Part shown: piece by piece, positions 23,184 to 33,857 of the stretch
How positions within the stretch are numbered: position 1 is the first letter of the stretch
Layout of the letters: each line of letters starts with the position of its first letter
Program-made: the position numbers and the translations under genes
The notes under the pieces: generated by a model
What the model saw: only the letters and a program-made list of their open reading frames with translations
Databases searched by the model: none
What the model was told of the DNA's origin: nothing
From: Roridomyces roridus
Lineage: Eukaryota; Basidiomycota; Agaricomycetes; Agaricales; Mycenaceae
Reading direction: 5' to 3'
Assembly (NCBI GenBank): GCA_029378245.1
Contig: JARKIF010000021.1
Location: 620,001-684,000, forward strand
DNA: 64,000 bases

Positions 23184-24956
23184 TCAGACCTTCTCTTCAT
23201 TCTTTCCTTTCCAGGTGTGTGCAACGGGGCACCCCTGCAGCTCCTCAGCCATCTTGAAAACCTCATCGTGTCCCTCTTGTTCGTATCGGATCGGGCCCTG
23301 TATATGAATTATGGGACTGACACTGAAAGAAGAACGAATTCATATTACACACCAACTCGTGAAGCCTATACCCCTCGGAGTGGTACTCGATCCTAGGAAT
23401 ATCGTCGTGCCTCCCGACGAGCACCCAGAAACGGTCAGCCAGCGCACCGAATCCGCGTCCGCGGGCTTTGTACCACGGTCGGGAGGTCCACCTGGTGGGA
23501 TTCTGCCTCATCCCAGGATCTTTGGGTACATCCACCGGAACGAACGAGGAAAGTTTCCATCGCGGGAGGAGGAGGTTCTTCTCTGTGAATGCGAAGATAG
23601 CCATGAGTGTGTTGATTACGGGGCGTGCATATGCTGGGGCTTCGGGTTCCCTATTGTCTGGTTAGTATGAAGGTGTGAATGCGATGGGTACGTCGTACAT
23701 CATAGCAATCCGAACCCGATCGTCCAACATACCCCGTATGAGGCCTTCGGCAAAGTCGCGCAGTCCGAAGGCCTTGGGGACGGGGAACAGCAGCTCGCCG
23801 GTGCTGTAGGTCGCCACAATGTGGTTTGACTCTGCGGGAAGCATATGGTCCTCCTCGTATGCCTGCGCGACCGTGAGCAGTGCTAGCTAGGATTTGAATG
23901 AATTGTACTTTGAGCCACGTCTGGAGCTCCTCGGGCGTGGATGGGATATGCTGCAAGTTCAGCTTGCGTCCTATTTCGGACCAATAAACGAAGCTAGCCT
24001 GTGTTCCTCGCTTTGATACTGTCATAGGAGCAGTGGAGGAGGGAAGACGTACATATTTCTCGAGCTCAGAAAGTTCTCGCCATCCCCATCGTTTAGCCCA
24101 AATCTATATACCCTCAGCAGGACGTCCACGATTGAATACAAGATAGACTCACAGCGGGCTCAAACATGAACAACCCGAGCGTGTACAGGTAGTCGTCGTT
24201 GGACTGGGCGTTGCAGTCAGTAACGGTGCAAGAAAGCTGGGGAGGCCTGAGAAGGACGCACGATCTTGTACTTTGCGTGCAGCCAATTGACGCGCGCGAG
24301 GGCGAGCGATGCACGAGGGTCGTTCTTGTCGTCCGGGCCTGCGGACAAGGCGCGTCCAGCGAGGGGGCATGTCACCCAGGTGCCTGTGCACGCATGTGAG
24401 TTATACACCAGCCAAGATGGAGACATTAGTCGGACCGATGAGAAGAGCAGTCTGAGGAGAGGGCGTGAATGAGTGGGACGGTAGACGGGATTAGTCCTAC
24501 ATCTGCGTATCTCCTGGCGACAGTTGCCTGGGTGCCAAGCTGTCGGGTGTCCAGCAAGAGCTGGGATATCGTCGGCTGCGAAGCATTGGTTCAACGCGCC
24601 AGGGAGACCGAACGACGGCAGCACTCACGATCCCATACGTCTTGAAGAGCGCAAACGCGACAGAGTATCCGGACAACGTCGGCATGTCATACAACATCGC
24701 CAGCTGCCAGCCCGGGTTGTTGAGTGCAAGGGGACCAGAAGACGGGTATACGTACATGGACAACATCCTGGGCCTCCTCAGGCGTGAGCGTCCTGGCACG
24801 AAACTTTGCCATATACTTCTTATGGATTGCCTTGTACCTGCGCCACCGGAGGGCGCGCACAAGGAGGAGGTACGCGAGGGCGCATAGAGCCGCTATGATT
24901 GATGACCTGCGCGAGGGCGCACGCAAGGCCAGAGGGAGAGCGAATGGTAGGCGCAT
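23184..24956 (-). CDS. mpaB-like ER-bound oxygenase (DUF2236)
   Basis: A member of the fungal DUF2236 family, which includes MpaB (oxidative cleavage of a prenyl chain in mycophenolic acid synthesis) and is distantly related to latex-clearing rubber oxygenases. Eleven exons give 418 residues: 24956-24756, 24703-24629, 24575-24501, 24451-24436, 24383-24262, 24203-24153, 24103-24053, 23998-23909, 23862-23699, 23650-23353, 23297-23184. An N-terminal membrane helix (IIAALCALAYLLLVRAL) precedes FALFKTYGI, TQATVARRYADT, the conserved DPRASLALARVNWLHAKY, DDYLYTLGLFMFEPA, WRELSELEKY, WSEIGRKLN, HMLPAESNHIV and the end HELGPIRYEQEGH-DEVF. Conserved His and Asp residues would hold heme or metal. One exon is only 16 nt. 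The substrate is unknown; it is adjacent to the GST and P450s. Confidence 0.85.
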
Positions 24957-27900
24957 TTGTGGAGAAGAAATTCAGAACAGAGGGAGAAGTTTCATGCCAC
25001 TTATGAAAGAACCGGAAGTGTCTTCGAGACAAACGGAGTAATTTGCGTTGGTTGGATGTCGTCGAGGTCCGAGTGGCCTGGCTGGGCTGGATTTGGAGAC
25101 TGGATGCTCTCGCCGAGTAATTGCGATTGATGCGACGGGCGCCATTGAGGTGAAGCTCGTGTTTGCGTCGGTACTAGATACCCGGGTGCCAAAGTGTCAA
25201 ATGACCTTGCAGTTGACGAGCCTCGACTAGTCTCAGGGAGCACGTGTGGGGTACTGACATACATAGAAGTCTCGTCAGACTCAGAGAATAAAAAAGACGC
25301 CTTGCTTACCGGCCTCGACTGCGTATGCAGCCTGATGATGGTGCAGCCAGCCTGTTGATGAGCGGGGGTGCCTCCGAGTAGGACGCGTCGGAGAGGAAGA
25401 GAAGTACTTTTGTTCTCGGGATAGTTGACAGAGATAGACACAATATCGAGCTGGACGCGTGCGACGGTCTCGATTGTCTGCGCGCTATGTAACTGTTTCA
25501 GTTGGGAAGTTTCTTGAAATCCGAGTCGCATCTGGAGTGGCTGACGCCTAGGGTTTCCCGATTTTAAAGCAAGTGGCCCAGAATCAGGTGGTCCAGGAGA
25601 CAAACGGGCCTGTGCACAAGCTCATGGTGGATGGTGGAGGAAGAGATAGAAGAGAAATCGTACGATCGAGGCCCATCATGATCAATTGGGCATTTGTTTT
25701 GTTGACCGCATCACATGCCGAGTGGCCGTTGATCCCGACATAACGCAGGAGCTGACACAGATTACAAACCGATTTCGTGTTTTTTTTTTTTGCAGATGGC
25801 ATATGTAGAAGGGATGGGAGACACTGCTGAGGTGCGGCCAAGGTGCCGCATGTGGTGACAATCAAAATTGATTCGGGATCACTTGTGCCACTTGCCCACC
25901 TAGTGTACCTACGGAATGCTGACTAATGGACCTCGATGGTCCCATTGGATGTTGTTTTGATGGGGCCTTAGAGGTCCTTGGCGGAGGCGGAGGGGAGTAT
26001 GTAATGGCGTTGGCATTTATTTTAGGCACACCCGACGCGTGTCGGATCCTCCGCTGGGCAGCTCAGAACCTGCGCCAGGAGCTGGGCAGTGCGCAGGCCT
26101 GCGTTGCGTCTAGTACTGCACGCGTCAGAGACAGAGTGGGGTGTGTGCACCGAGTGCTGCAGCGGGAGGACGCAGAGAGCGCGTTTCGGGCGGAATTCCG
26201 TGCGCGAATTTGGTTGTACACCGGCATCTGGACAGTTTGGGACCTATAATGCAGGGTATCGTCTTCTGCCATGGTCAAATAAGGCTGCGAACCAGCAATT
26301 GAAACAGGGCCCCAGATGCCGCCATTTCCGTACTTGGGGTCCTGGACCGTGCAGTGATGAATAGAACGTTTGGGAGTCAATACCAAGGTGCCTCATTTGT
26401 CGTTGAACCACATGGGTGAGAAGGCTTGCGTGGAGCTGCAGTGTTCAGTTGTACGCAGCGGGCGTACCTCCGCCACCTCCGCCCCACCCGCCGCTGCCTT
26501 TCGGTATCGGGTGACAGTTTTGCTCATAAGCAATAATAAATATTCATAGCTACCTGTGGACGTCGGACAGCGAGTAGACAAGGGGAGGGTAATCCGAGGG
26601 CAGCAGAGCAATCCAGAAATTCATCTGCCTTGAACTCAATGTTCATACCATCGTTGGGCGTCGTAAACATGTGTGGGATTAGGCGAGATTCAGCTCAAAC
26701 AATTGGATTTCAGCAACCTGCGCACCTCCGCCGGCGCCGTCCCGGCCCATCCGAGCACCTTCGCGGCTCATAGTGACTGGATTAAATTCCAGAGGTCCAT
26801 GGTATCTTGGTAGCGTGTTGAATCAAGTTGGATTCAAGGAGAGGACGAATGTGAAGCACCAGCGAAGGGAGCGAAGGGAGCGAAGGTGGCGGTGGTGGCG
26901 GTGGTAGAATCATGTCCGGCGTGGTTGATCCAGCTGACCGCTCGTATTACTATTCTGCTGGACCGATTCCTTTGGCCTTCAGCATAAAATCGAGGGTTAC
27001 CTGTATGTTTTCTGCCTCTGGCCGATGGTTCTAGCCAAGAGATGTGCATTACACACCTATCATCCCAAAAACAAAGCCTTTCGAAGAGTTGGTGCCAGGT
27101 GGTGCTGCCTTGAAGGCTCACGGGGCTGAATATTTGCAGTTAGAGACACCTAGAATGTCTTGAGTTGAATTGATAACCAAGAATAGACAGTTTCGAATAT
27201 GTTCAAACATTCTGGAGGTTTGCATAAATGGCGGAGGTGGTGACCTGTGGGAGCACAATACAGGATAGGAAGTTGTTCTCGGACTCAAAAAGGGATATCT
27301 GGATGGTATATGAGCTCCATTTCAAGCAGAGAATATATTTGGGGATTGAACAATACAAGTTGAATACTTGAACACGAAATTGAACTGCGAACTTGTGTGC
27401 TTTCCGGTTGAAACAGTGCATTTCACTTGTATTTCAAAAACGAGCCTGGCAGATTAGACAGGCAACCCCGGGCGGCCCCCCTGATGTTATCGTCGCTGAT
27501 TCCGAGGCCAAATACCTTTGAAAACCATCTTATCGAGTGATATCAAGACGATCCTTGGTTTTATTCTCCTGCTGATTGGCTGATCAAAGGTCTGCGAGAA
27601 GGTCCGAGGCTGTGTGATTGACACCTCCGCCTTCTTTTCACCACCACCACCGCGCGAGCATCGTCCAAGGTTAGCTGGAATAGACCCCCATGGCCACGGA
27701 TTTCCAACCAAATTCATCCTCAGTCTTCCACAAGTCCTGCAAAAGCCGCTAATGATCACCGTTCCCGACACCTCTGCAACCTCCGCCTCCGCAGCGCTTC
27801 GCTGCAATTGGATCACCTACCTTCGGTGACCAGACTTGATTCTTTCTACAGCATCGGACAGGCGGCCAGTGAATCCACTAAATTCGCTCACGGGTGGTAC

Positions 27901-29925
27901 TGAAGAAGGTTCAGATATCGAAGGGAGGTTCGGCACGTTGTCGGCGCGTGTGGCGGAGGTACGTGAATACCCACTGACTATTTGCAACCTAGAATATCTG
28001 ACTATTCACTCACATCCATCCTAGACAGGAATCAATGTAAAAGTAGCTGAACAATGTAACCACCGGTCAATGACATTCTACGCCGCAATTTCCTGGTGGC
28101 GGTGAAACCACTCTGCTTAGGCTTTGCCTTTGCCCAGCCATTCAGACTCAAGCACTCAACGTTCACGAGTACTATAGTGCGTGCACCGTGGTTTGTGCAA
28201 GCGGGTACTGTACCTCTGCCACCTCCGCAAGCCGGCGGAGGTTCCGCCGCAGCCTGCAGGCCGAAACCACCCTCCCGCCGCCCTTCCACTACTACAGCTG
28301 CGGAGTCAGCTCCACTCCCCGTGAGTACGCGTGTGTACGGCGTGAGCTGAGGCCTCCATTCCGACTGCCTACTACCCCCCGCGCGCGTAGATCCCGCCTC
28401 ACATCAAAATTGCTTTCCACTCGCCCTCCCGCCGCCTCCCTGACCCGTACCCTAACGAGTGCGGTGCATAGCATGTACAGCGACCCGTCATGCATGCTAC
28501 CCCCACTTGCAGGCGGAGGTCCCGAAAACCACCCTCTCGCTTGGCTACCGCTCTCCTCCCATTGTGCTCGACTCGCTGCTGGCGCAACAGGCGTGCCCGA
28601 CACATACCATACCCCCGGGCAGGCCTAGACAATGCATGGCGGACGGCAATGAAGCTTTTGGTGTGTCCATCGTCTTCCAGTCTTTGGCTGACTCCAATCT
28701 TCTTCCACCTCCACTTTCCCATCTACCCCCGCGCCACCCACGAGGTACACTTTACGCTAGGGCATGAAATGTCTGTATGACAGCGCGGAGAATTAGAAGA
28801 CTGTAACGCCGTTCAATCGACATATCCAATGGTTCCAGATGAGCCCGCACGTCGCCTTTGACTACAGAAATATATAGCTGGGCCTCCGATTCCGCGGGCA
28901 AGGCAAGTCTAACTCTCACTCCCTGCACCCCGCGTTGAAGCTCCTTGTCGCCGCCCCTTCCGATATTCATAATCCCGCCGCACACATCGGTTGTTTCTCA
29001 GGCACGCCTTGGTTTTTGGACTGCCGCGAGGCTCATTACCGTGGTACGACTCGATCTGACCACCCTGTAAATTGACTGGCTCTCGTTTGCGGTGCTCCAC
29101 TATCCGTTTGTACCATGCTCCAGGTGTCTCAAGCTCGAGTGGGTATCTCAATTGCGCGCTATCAAGGTCCGGCCCTGCTATCGGTGGCTACAGAGCGCAG
29201 TCTCTCACATCCCGGTGGCCTGGTCTTGAGCACAACGCAACAGGAATCCCGAGGGAATACAAGAAGCCCAAGCAGTGGATCGACAGTGTGTCCTTTCTTT
29301 TCGTTATACTTCGAATTAACGTCAACGTCTCTGAGCTTGAGTGGGATTCACCGTACTTTATGGCACTCAGCGATCACCGGCAAGCGGTCGTCCAGCACGA
29401 AGACACCTAATGTGACTCAGTGGGGTTGTCTAGTCGAGGAAGGAAGAGGCCAGATGAGTAGCGATGCGTAACCTTGGCCGCCGACTGCTCGAAATCCACG
29501 TGGCGAGACCGCTGTAGGTGCCTTGCGTCGCTTCTGCGACTTCCAGATTTTCGAATGTCGGATAGCGTTCGGGTGCGTTTTGAATCGTACCTGGGCGACG
29601 AAAAGTTCCGCGGCAATGTGCAATCACCTGCTGAATGCTTCTGAATGCTTTTCAGGCGCGTTCCCATTTTGGGTACAATTCCGCCTGTGGTCCCTATTTA
29701 CTCTTACGCTGGGGAGACTGCGATTTTTTCTTTCTCTTTTTTCAAGCTTGCTTGACATTCGTCCTCGAACCTTTTGCCTTTAAGTTTACTGATCAATGCA
29801 TTACCTCAGGCTTTCTGCCGTAGAGCACGCCGTATGACTCAGCCTTTCAAGCATACTCGGACTCCTTGTCGATCTTTTTTGTGCCTCCTCGGCCTCAAGC
29901 ATCGTCGGCAGCTACCCAATAAATT
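24957..29925. other. Five-kilobase interval without a supported gene
   Basis: Open frames (for example 25001-25603 on the minus strand) give no recognisable domain and lack the splice pattern of the real genes. From about 26460 to 28520 the DNA repeatedly contains GGCGGAGGT/ACCTCCGCC, for example near 26465, 26722, 27232, 27620, 27953, 28215 and 28513, in both orientations and often next to short homopurine runs. A poly-T run of 13 lies near 25783. Nothing else could be assigned. Confidence 0.4.
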
Positions 29926-31853
29926 ATGACCAGGGTTTGTGGGTGCTTCAAGATACCCATGGACTGCCAGACAACACACTCACCTAGCGACGGCGAATCG
30001 CTCTACACCCCGATGCCATGGTAAATTCTCCATCGACTGCCCTCCGTGTCGCTCGTTCATCCGACGTAGGAAGCTTCAGGAGATTCGTGCTGCCATCCCC
30101 GCTCACTGTTTCGAGCGCAGCGCATCTCGGAGTCTGCTCTACTTGTCTCGCGATTTACTCCTGGCCACGGGATTCTGGTTTGCGGCTACCGCCATCGATC
30201 CGTGTGTATCTTCTCTCGGGGGTCAAGCTGTCGTTGAGCAAAGTCTCCGCTGGTTGGCTTGGTGCTGCTAGTGAGTCGCGGTCGTTCCGGAATAGGTATC
30301 GCCGGACCAACGAATTCCTTAGTTGGTGGTTCCAAGGCCTTGTATTCACGGGCATCTGGGTTATTGGGCATGAGGTGCGAGGTGGAGTTCTCTCCCATCT
30401 TTTGATTTCTGAACATCCTCTGTAAAGTGCGGCCACGGTGCTTTCTCCCCGTACAAAACTCTGAACAATACGATTGGATTCGTGAGTGAATACTTCTCTG
30501 CCTTTTCTCGAAATCACCAATTGAATCACAGATCATCCACTCGCTCCTCTGGACTCCATACTTTAGGTGAATCTCCCTTGCGCTCTCTCGTGTTGACTCT
30601 GAAGTTTATCCTTTCAGCTGGAAGATATCGCACCATCGGCACCACATCAGCCATGCATCCATGGAACGAGACGAGGTGTACGTTCCGAAGACGAGGTCCG
30701 AGCTAGGGATCCCTCCCACTGGCGTAGCCTCACGCCTCGACTATGCCGAGATATTCGGCGACACGCCGATATTCACGCTGCTCATCCTCATTCGACAACA
30801 ACTGTTTGCGTTTCCTGCGTACTTGTGTGCGTCCCATCCATCATTCCATCCGTGTTTCATTCCAATGCTCGAATGGATTAGTGTTCAACTCGTCTGGTCA
30901 GAGACGATATCCAAAATGGACGACGAACCACTTTATGCGTGAGAGCCGGCCGTTTATTCCCTTGTTCATATTGATCTGACTTGATCCAGCGAATTCAATC
31001 CTATTCACCCCAGGACAGCGAGGCGCCGTGATCATGTCCAACATTGGCCTACTTGCGATGGTGTTCGCCATTCGAAAGGCGATCTCGATATTCGGCTTGT
31101 CGGCAGTACTCAAGTACTATGGCGTCCCGTGGCTTGCAGTGACTCATTGGTGTGCGTAGGCCGTTCACTCCGCGAATTCCTAAAGTTGATTTTATTATGG
31201 CCAGTCGTCATGATCACATATCTACACCACACCGATCCGGTGCGTTCTCTGTGGCTCTCCGTGTTGTTGCTGTTGAACGCTGACTGGATTCAGGTCATTC
31301 CGCACTATCGGGGCAAGGAATGGAACTTTCAGAGGGGGGCGGCTGCTACTATCGACAGGTCCGTTGCTTCTTTGAATCATGATGAACGCAAATGAACGAC
31401 GGTTGCAGAGATTTCCTCGGCTGGCAAGGAACCTTCTTCCTACACTCTGTTGCTCGGTACCACGTTATTCACCATGTGCGTTCTCAAATCTCGAGCGTTT
31501 CCTACAGACACTAAATACTACATGATTCTCCGCCAGTTCTTTCCCAAAATGCCATTCTGTACGCACACCCACTGGGTTTGGAATTCCTCGGGTGTTTGCT
31601 TATTCGAGTCTAGACCATGCAGAGGAGGCTACCCGTGCGCTGAAAGCGTTTATCGGCAACTACTATATGTTCTCGAACAAGCCGGCGTTCACGGCTCTCT
31701 GGGACAATTACAATTCGTGCCAGTTCGTGGAGGACGAAGGTTGGCGACACTGGTTTCTTTCTCGCGTTTCATTGACTCGGCGGTGTAGGCCAGATTCTGT
31801 TTTATCGGGACAAGAAGGGACATGCCGTCCGCAGAAGCAAAAATGCGGTATAA
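29926..31853 (+). CDS. FAD2: Delta-12 (oleate) fatty acid desaturase
   Basis: An ER membrane di-iron enzyme that converts oleoyl to linoleoyl chains. Fourteen exons give 408 residues without a stop: 29926-30020, 30070-30201, 30272-30374, 30428-30481, 30532-30566, 30618-30826, 30882-30938, 30990-31151, 31205-31239, 31294-31358, 31409-31475, 31537-31558, 31614-31739, 31789-31853. All three histidine boxes are present: HECGH (HE at the end of exon 3, CGH at the start of exon 4), HHRHH after SWKI, and HVIHH before [17 protein letters not shown]. Flanking motifs [45 protein letters not shown] and [20 protein letters not shown] fit fungal delta-12 desaturases. An in-frame stop lies just before the first ATG; Met at 29959 is an alternative start. 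Confidence 0.92.
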
Positions 31854-31977
31854 ACGCGTATACAGTAATGATTTTGTTCTTTACAGAGACATTATAACCA
31901 AAATAACCTAGCTGAGCAAAAGATAACGAGTGTGATGAGAGAAATAAGTTAACGTCAACGCCCTGCCTCCACACCGC

Positions 31978-33857
31978 TCACAACCGCGCCTTCTCAGGCC
32001 CAGCCGCCTTGGCTTGCGCCTCCCGCTCTCGCCACATCAGATTCTGAGGGAACGCCCCAGAGTTGAGGTCCTCGGCGATGCGGGCGAGGAACTTGTCCTT
32101 GACCTCGGTCGGGACGCGCACGCACATGACCATGGCGCCGTCGTTCGCCTCCCAGTCGCCGTTCGGCAGCTTGACGGGCGGGGCTTGGAAGAAACGAGCG
32201 TAGCCAGCGAAGGCGCCGTATAGAACGACGCGCGTGCGCTCGGGGCCGTAACCAAAGTGTAGTTGGTTGAGGTTGACTCTGCGTGGACGAGTCAGAATAA
32301 AGGGATAAGAGGCGAGGAAGGAAACGCACTTGGGCATCGAGTTGATAACAAAAGTCCCATCGTCCGACCAGAACTTGTGCTCCTTCTGCTCGGTCGACTG
32401 GCGCATCCAGATGGGCTCGGAGACGGCGACGATACGCTTGACGTGGTCGTATTTGCGCGTATCTTTGAGCGACTGGCGGATGGCGAGAGCAACGGCGCCG
32501 ATGGAGGACGTCTGCTCGGCGGGGAGGGTGGGGGTGAAGGCCTGGAAGATGGCGTTGCCGAGGGCGAGGCCGCCGGGAATGCGCCAGTCGTCGGCCTTCA
32601 AGTCGGTCGGGTTCTTGATACCACGATACTACGCGCACAAGTCAGCGGAATTGCAGACAAATAGGAGGGGTAGGACGCACACTGAGCATGCTCGACACCT
32701 TGATGATGGGGGTAGGAAGCACACGGTTGAGCGTCGTGATGAGGTAGGCAGAGACGGCATCCTGAGCCGAAGCGTGGGTGCCCTTGCGGCCGGGGTGCAT
32801 GTCTGCGACGGCACGGAACTGGGCGATCTGGTGGGCGGAGAACATCATGTCGACCTGCGACGTGCTGCCGATGACGTCCCCAACCATGCCCATCCACTTG
32901 TCCATCGGGTACAGCGTCTTGAGATGTTGGAGGTAGCGCTCGACGAATTCGGCGGTGGCGGGGTTGTCGTTGAGCTCCGGTGTGGGGGCAGTGCGATACT
33001 TCTCGTACGTCGGTGCGCCGAAGAGAAGGGCCTTGCCCTGGTAGTACTGCGACCACGCATAGAGGAACTGGTATACAAACTCCCCATCACCTGAGGATGA
33101 GTGAGTAAACGGAGGGAGAACGACGGAGAGGCGGCGCACCCAGCATATGAGATGATGACCAGCCGATATACGTCTCATTGCTCTTGCGGCAATACGTGAC
33201 ACGAACGCGGAGCAGGGGCTCGTCCCAACTCGGCTGGATCGCGCCGGAGATGTCGCCAATGCAAGTGTCGATCAACTCGGAGGGGGCGGCTTCGAGGTAC
33301 TCGTAGTGGTTGAAAGGTTCGTCGATCTCGGCGAAAGTGAGCGGAACACCGCGCTTGCCCTGCCCAATCTGGTTGCGGTGATCAATACCAGTGGAGGTCA
33401 AACGAGGAGGGACACAGCTTACCGTCCAGTCATTCCCCTTGATACGTAGCCGCCCAGATGCGTGCGGGTAGTAAGTGAGAGCATCCTGGAAGGCCTTGAT
33501 GAGCCGTGTCGTGTCAAGGGGGCCAGCGAGAGTGTTGGTGTAAGAGATCTGAAAGAAATGTCAGGTCGGTGACAGCGAGCGGTGGGGAAGATGCGCACCT
33601 CGAAGTTGATGCGGTCGGTTCCAGGAAGAGGGAGGGGGAACAAGACGTGCAATTGGGACGTTTGGAGGGGGTTGATCCAGACTATACTCGATGAGCGCCG
33701 CGCTCCCAAAGTTTGGGGAGGAAACTCACCAGTGTGGGGCTCAACAGGTGTCCTGAAGACGCGAGTGTTGTACTCTGTGAGGGTCGTGAGTAAACGAAGA
33801 GCGAAACAGGGACAGGGACGTACCGGAAGAGCTGGGCAGTTCAACGGTGTTGGACAT
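31978..33857 (-). CDS. HXXXD-type (BAHD-like) acyltransferase
   Basis: A PF02458-type transferase that would move an acyl group from CoA to an alcohol or amine. Exons read from 33857 include 33857-33824, 33774-33730, 33681-33599, 33548-33423, 33368-33140, 33090-32681 and 32628 onward, with the stop at 31978; the frame is intact at about 480 residues. The catalytic HXXXD motif is HMLGD within SSHMLGDGEF, and an intron splits the Gly codon. The second family motif, usually DFGWG, appears as HFGYG in LHFGYGPERTR, so its first Asp is replaced. The N-terminal segment TNTLAGPLDTTRLIKAFQDA and YYPHASGRLR are typical. The gene converges on the desaturase, with 124 bp between their stop codons. Substrate unknown. 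Confidence 0.82.

Noticed and set aside
25001..25603. 200-codon minus-strand open frame upstream of the mpaB-like gene.
   Set aside because: Low-complexity, no domain, no splice partners; it was not called.
30010..30430. Desaturase first looked frameshifted, with its first His box destroyed (GHEVRGG).
   Set aside because: A GTGCGA...TGTAAAG intron restores HECGHGAF, and the whole 408-residue frame is consistent, so it is not a pseudogene.
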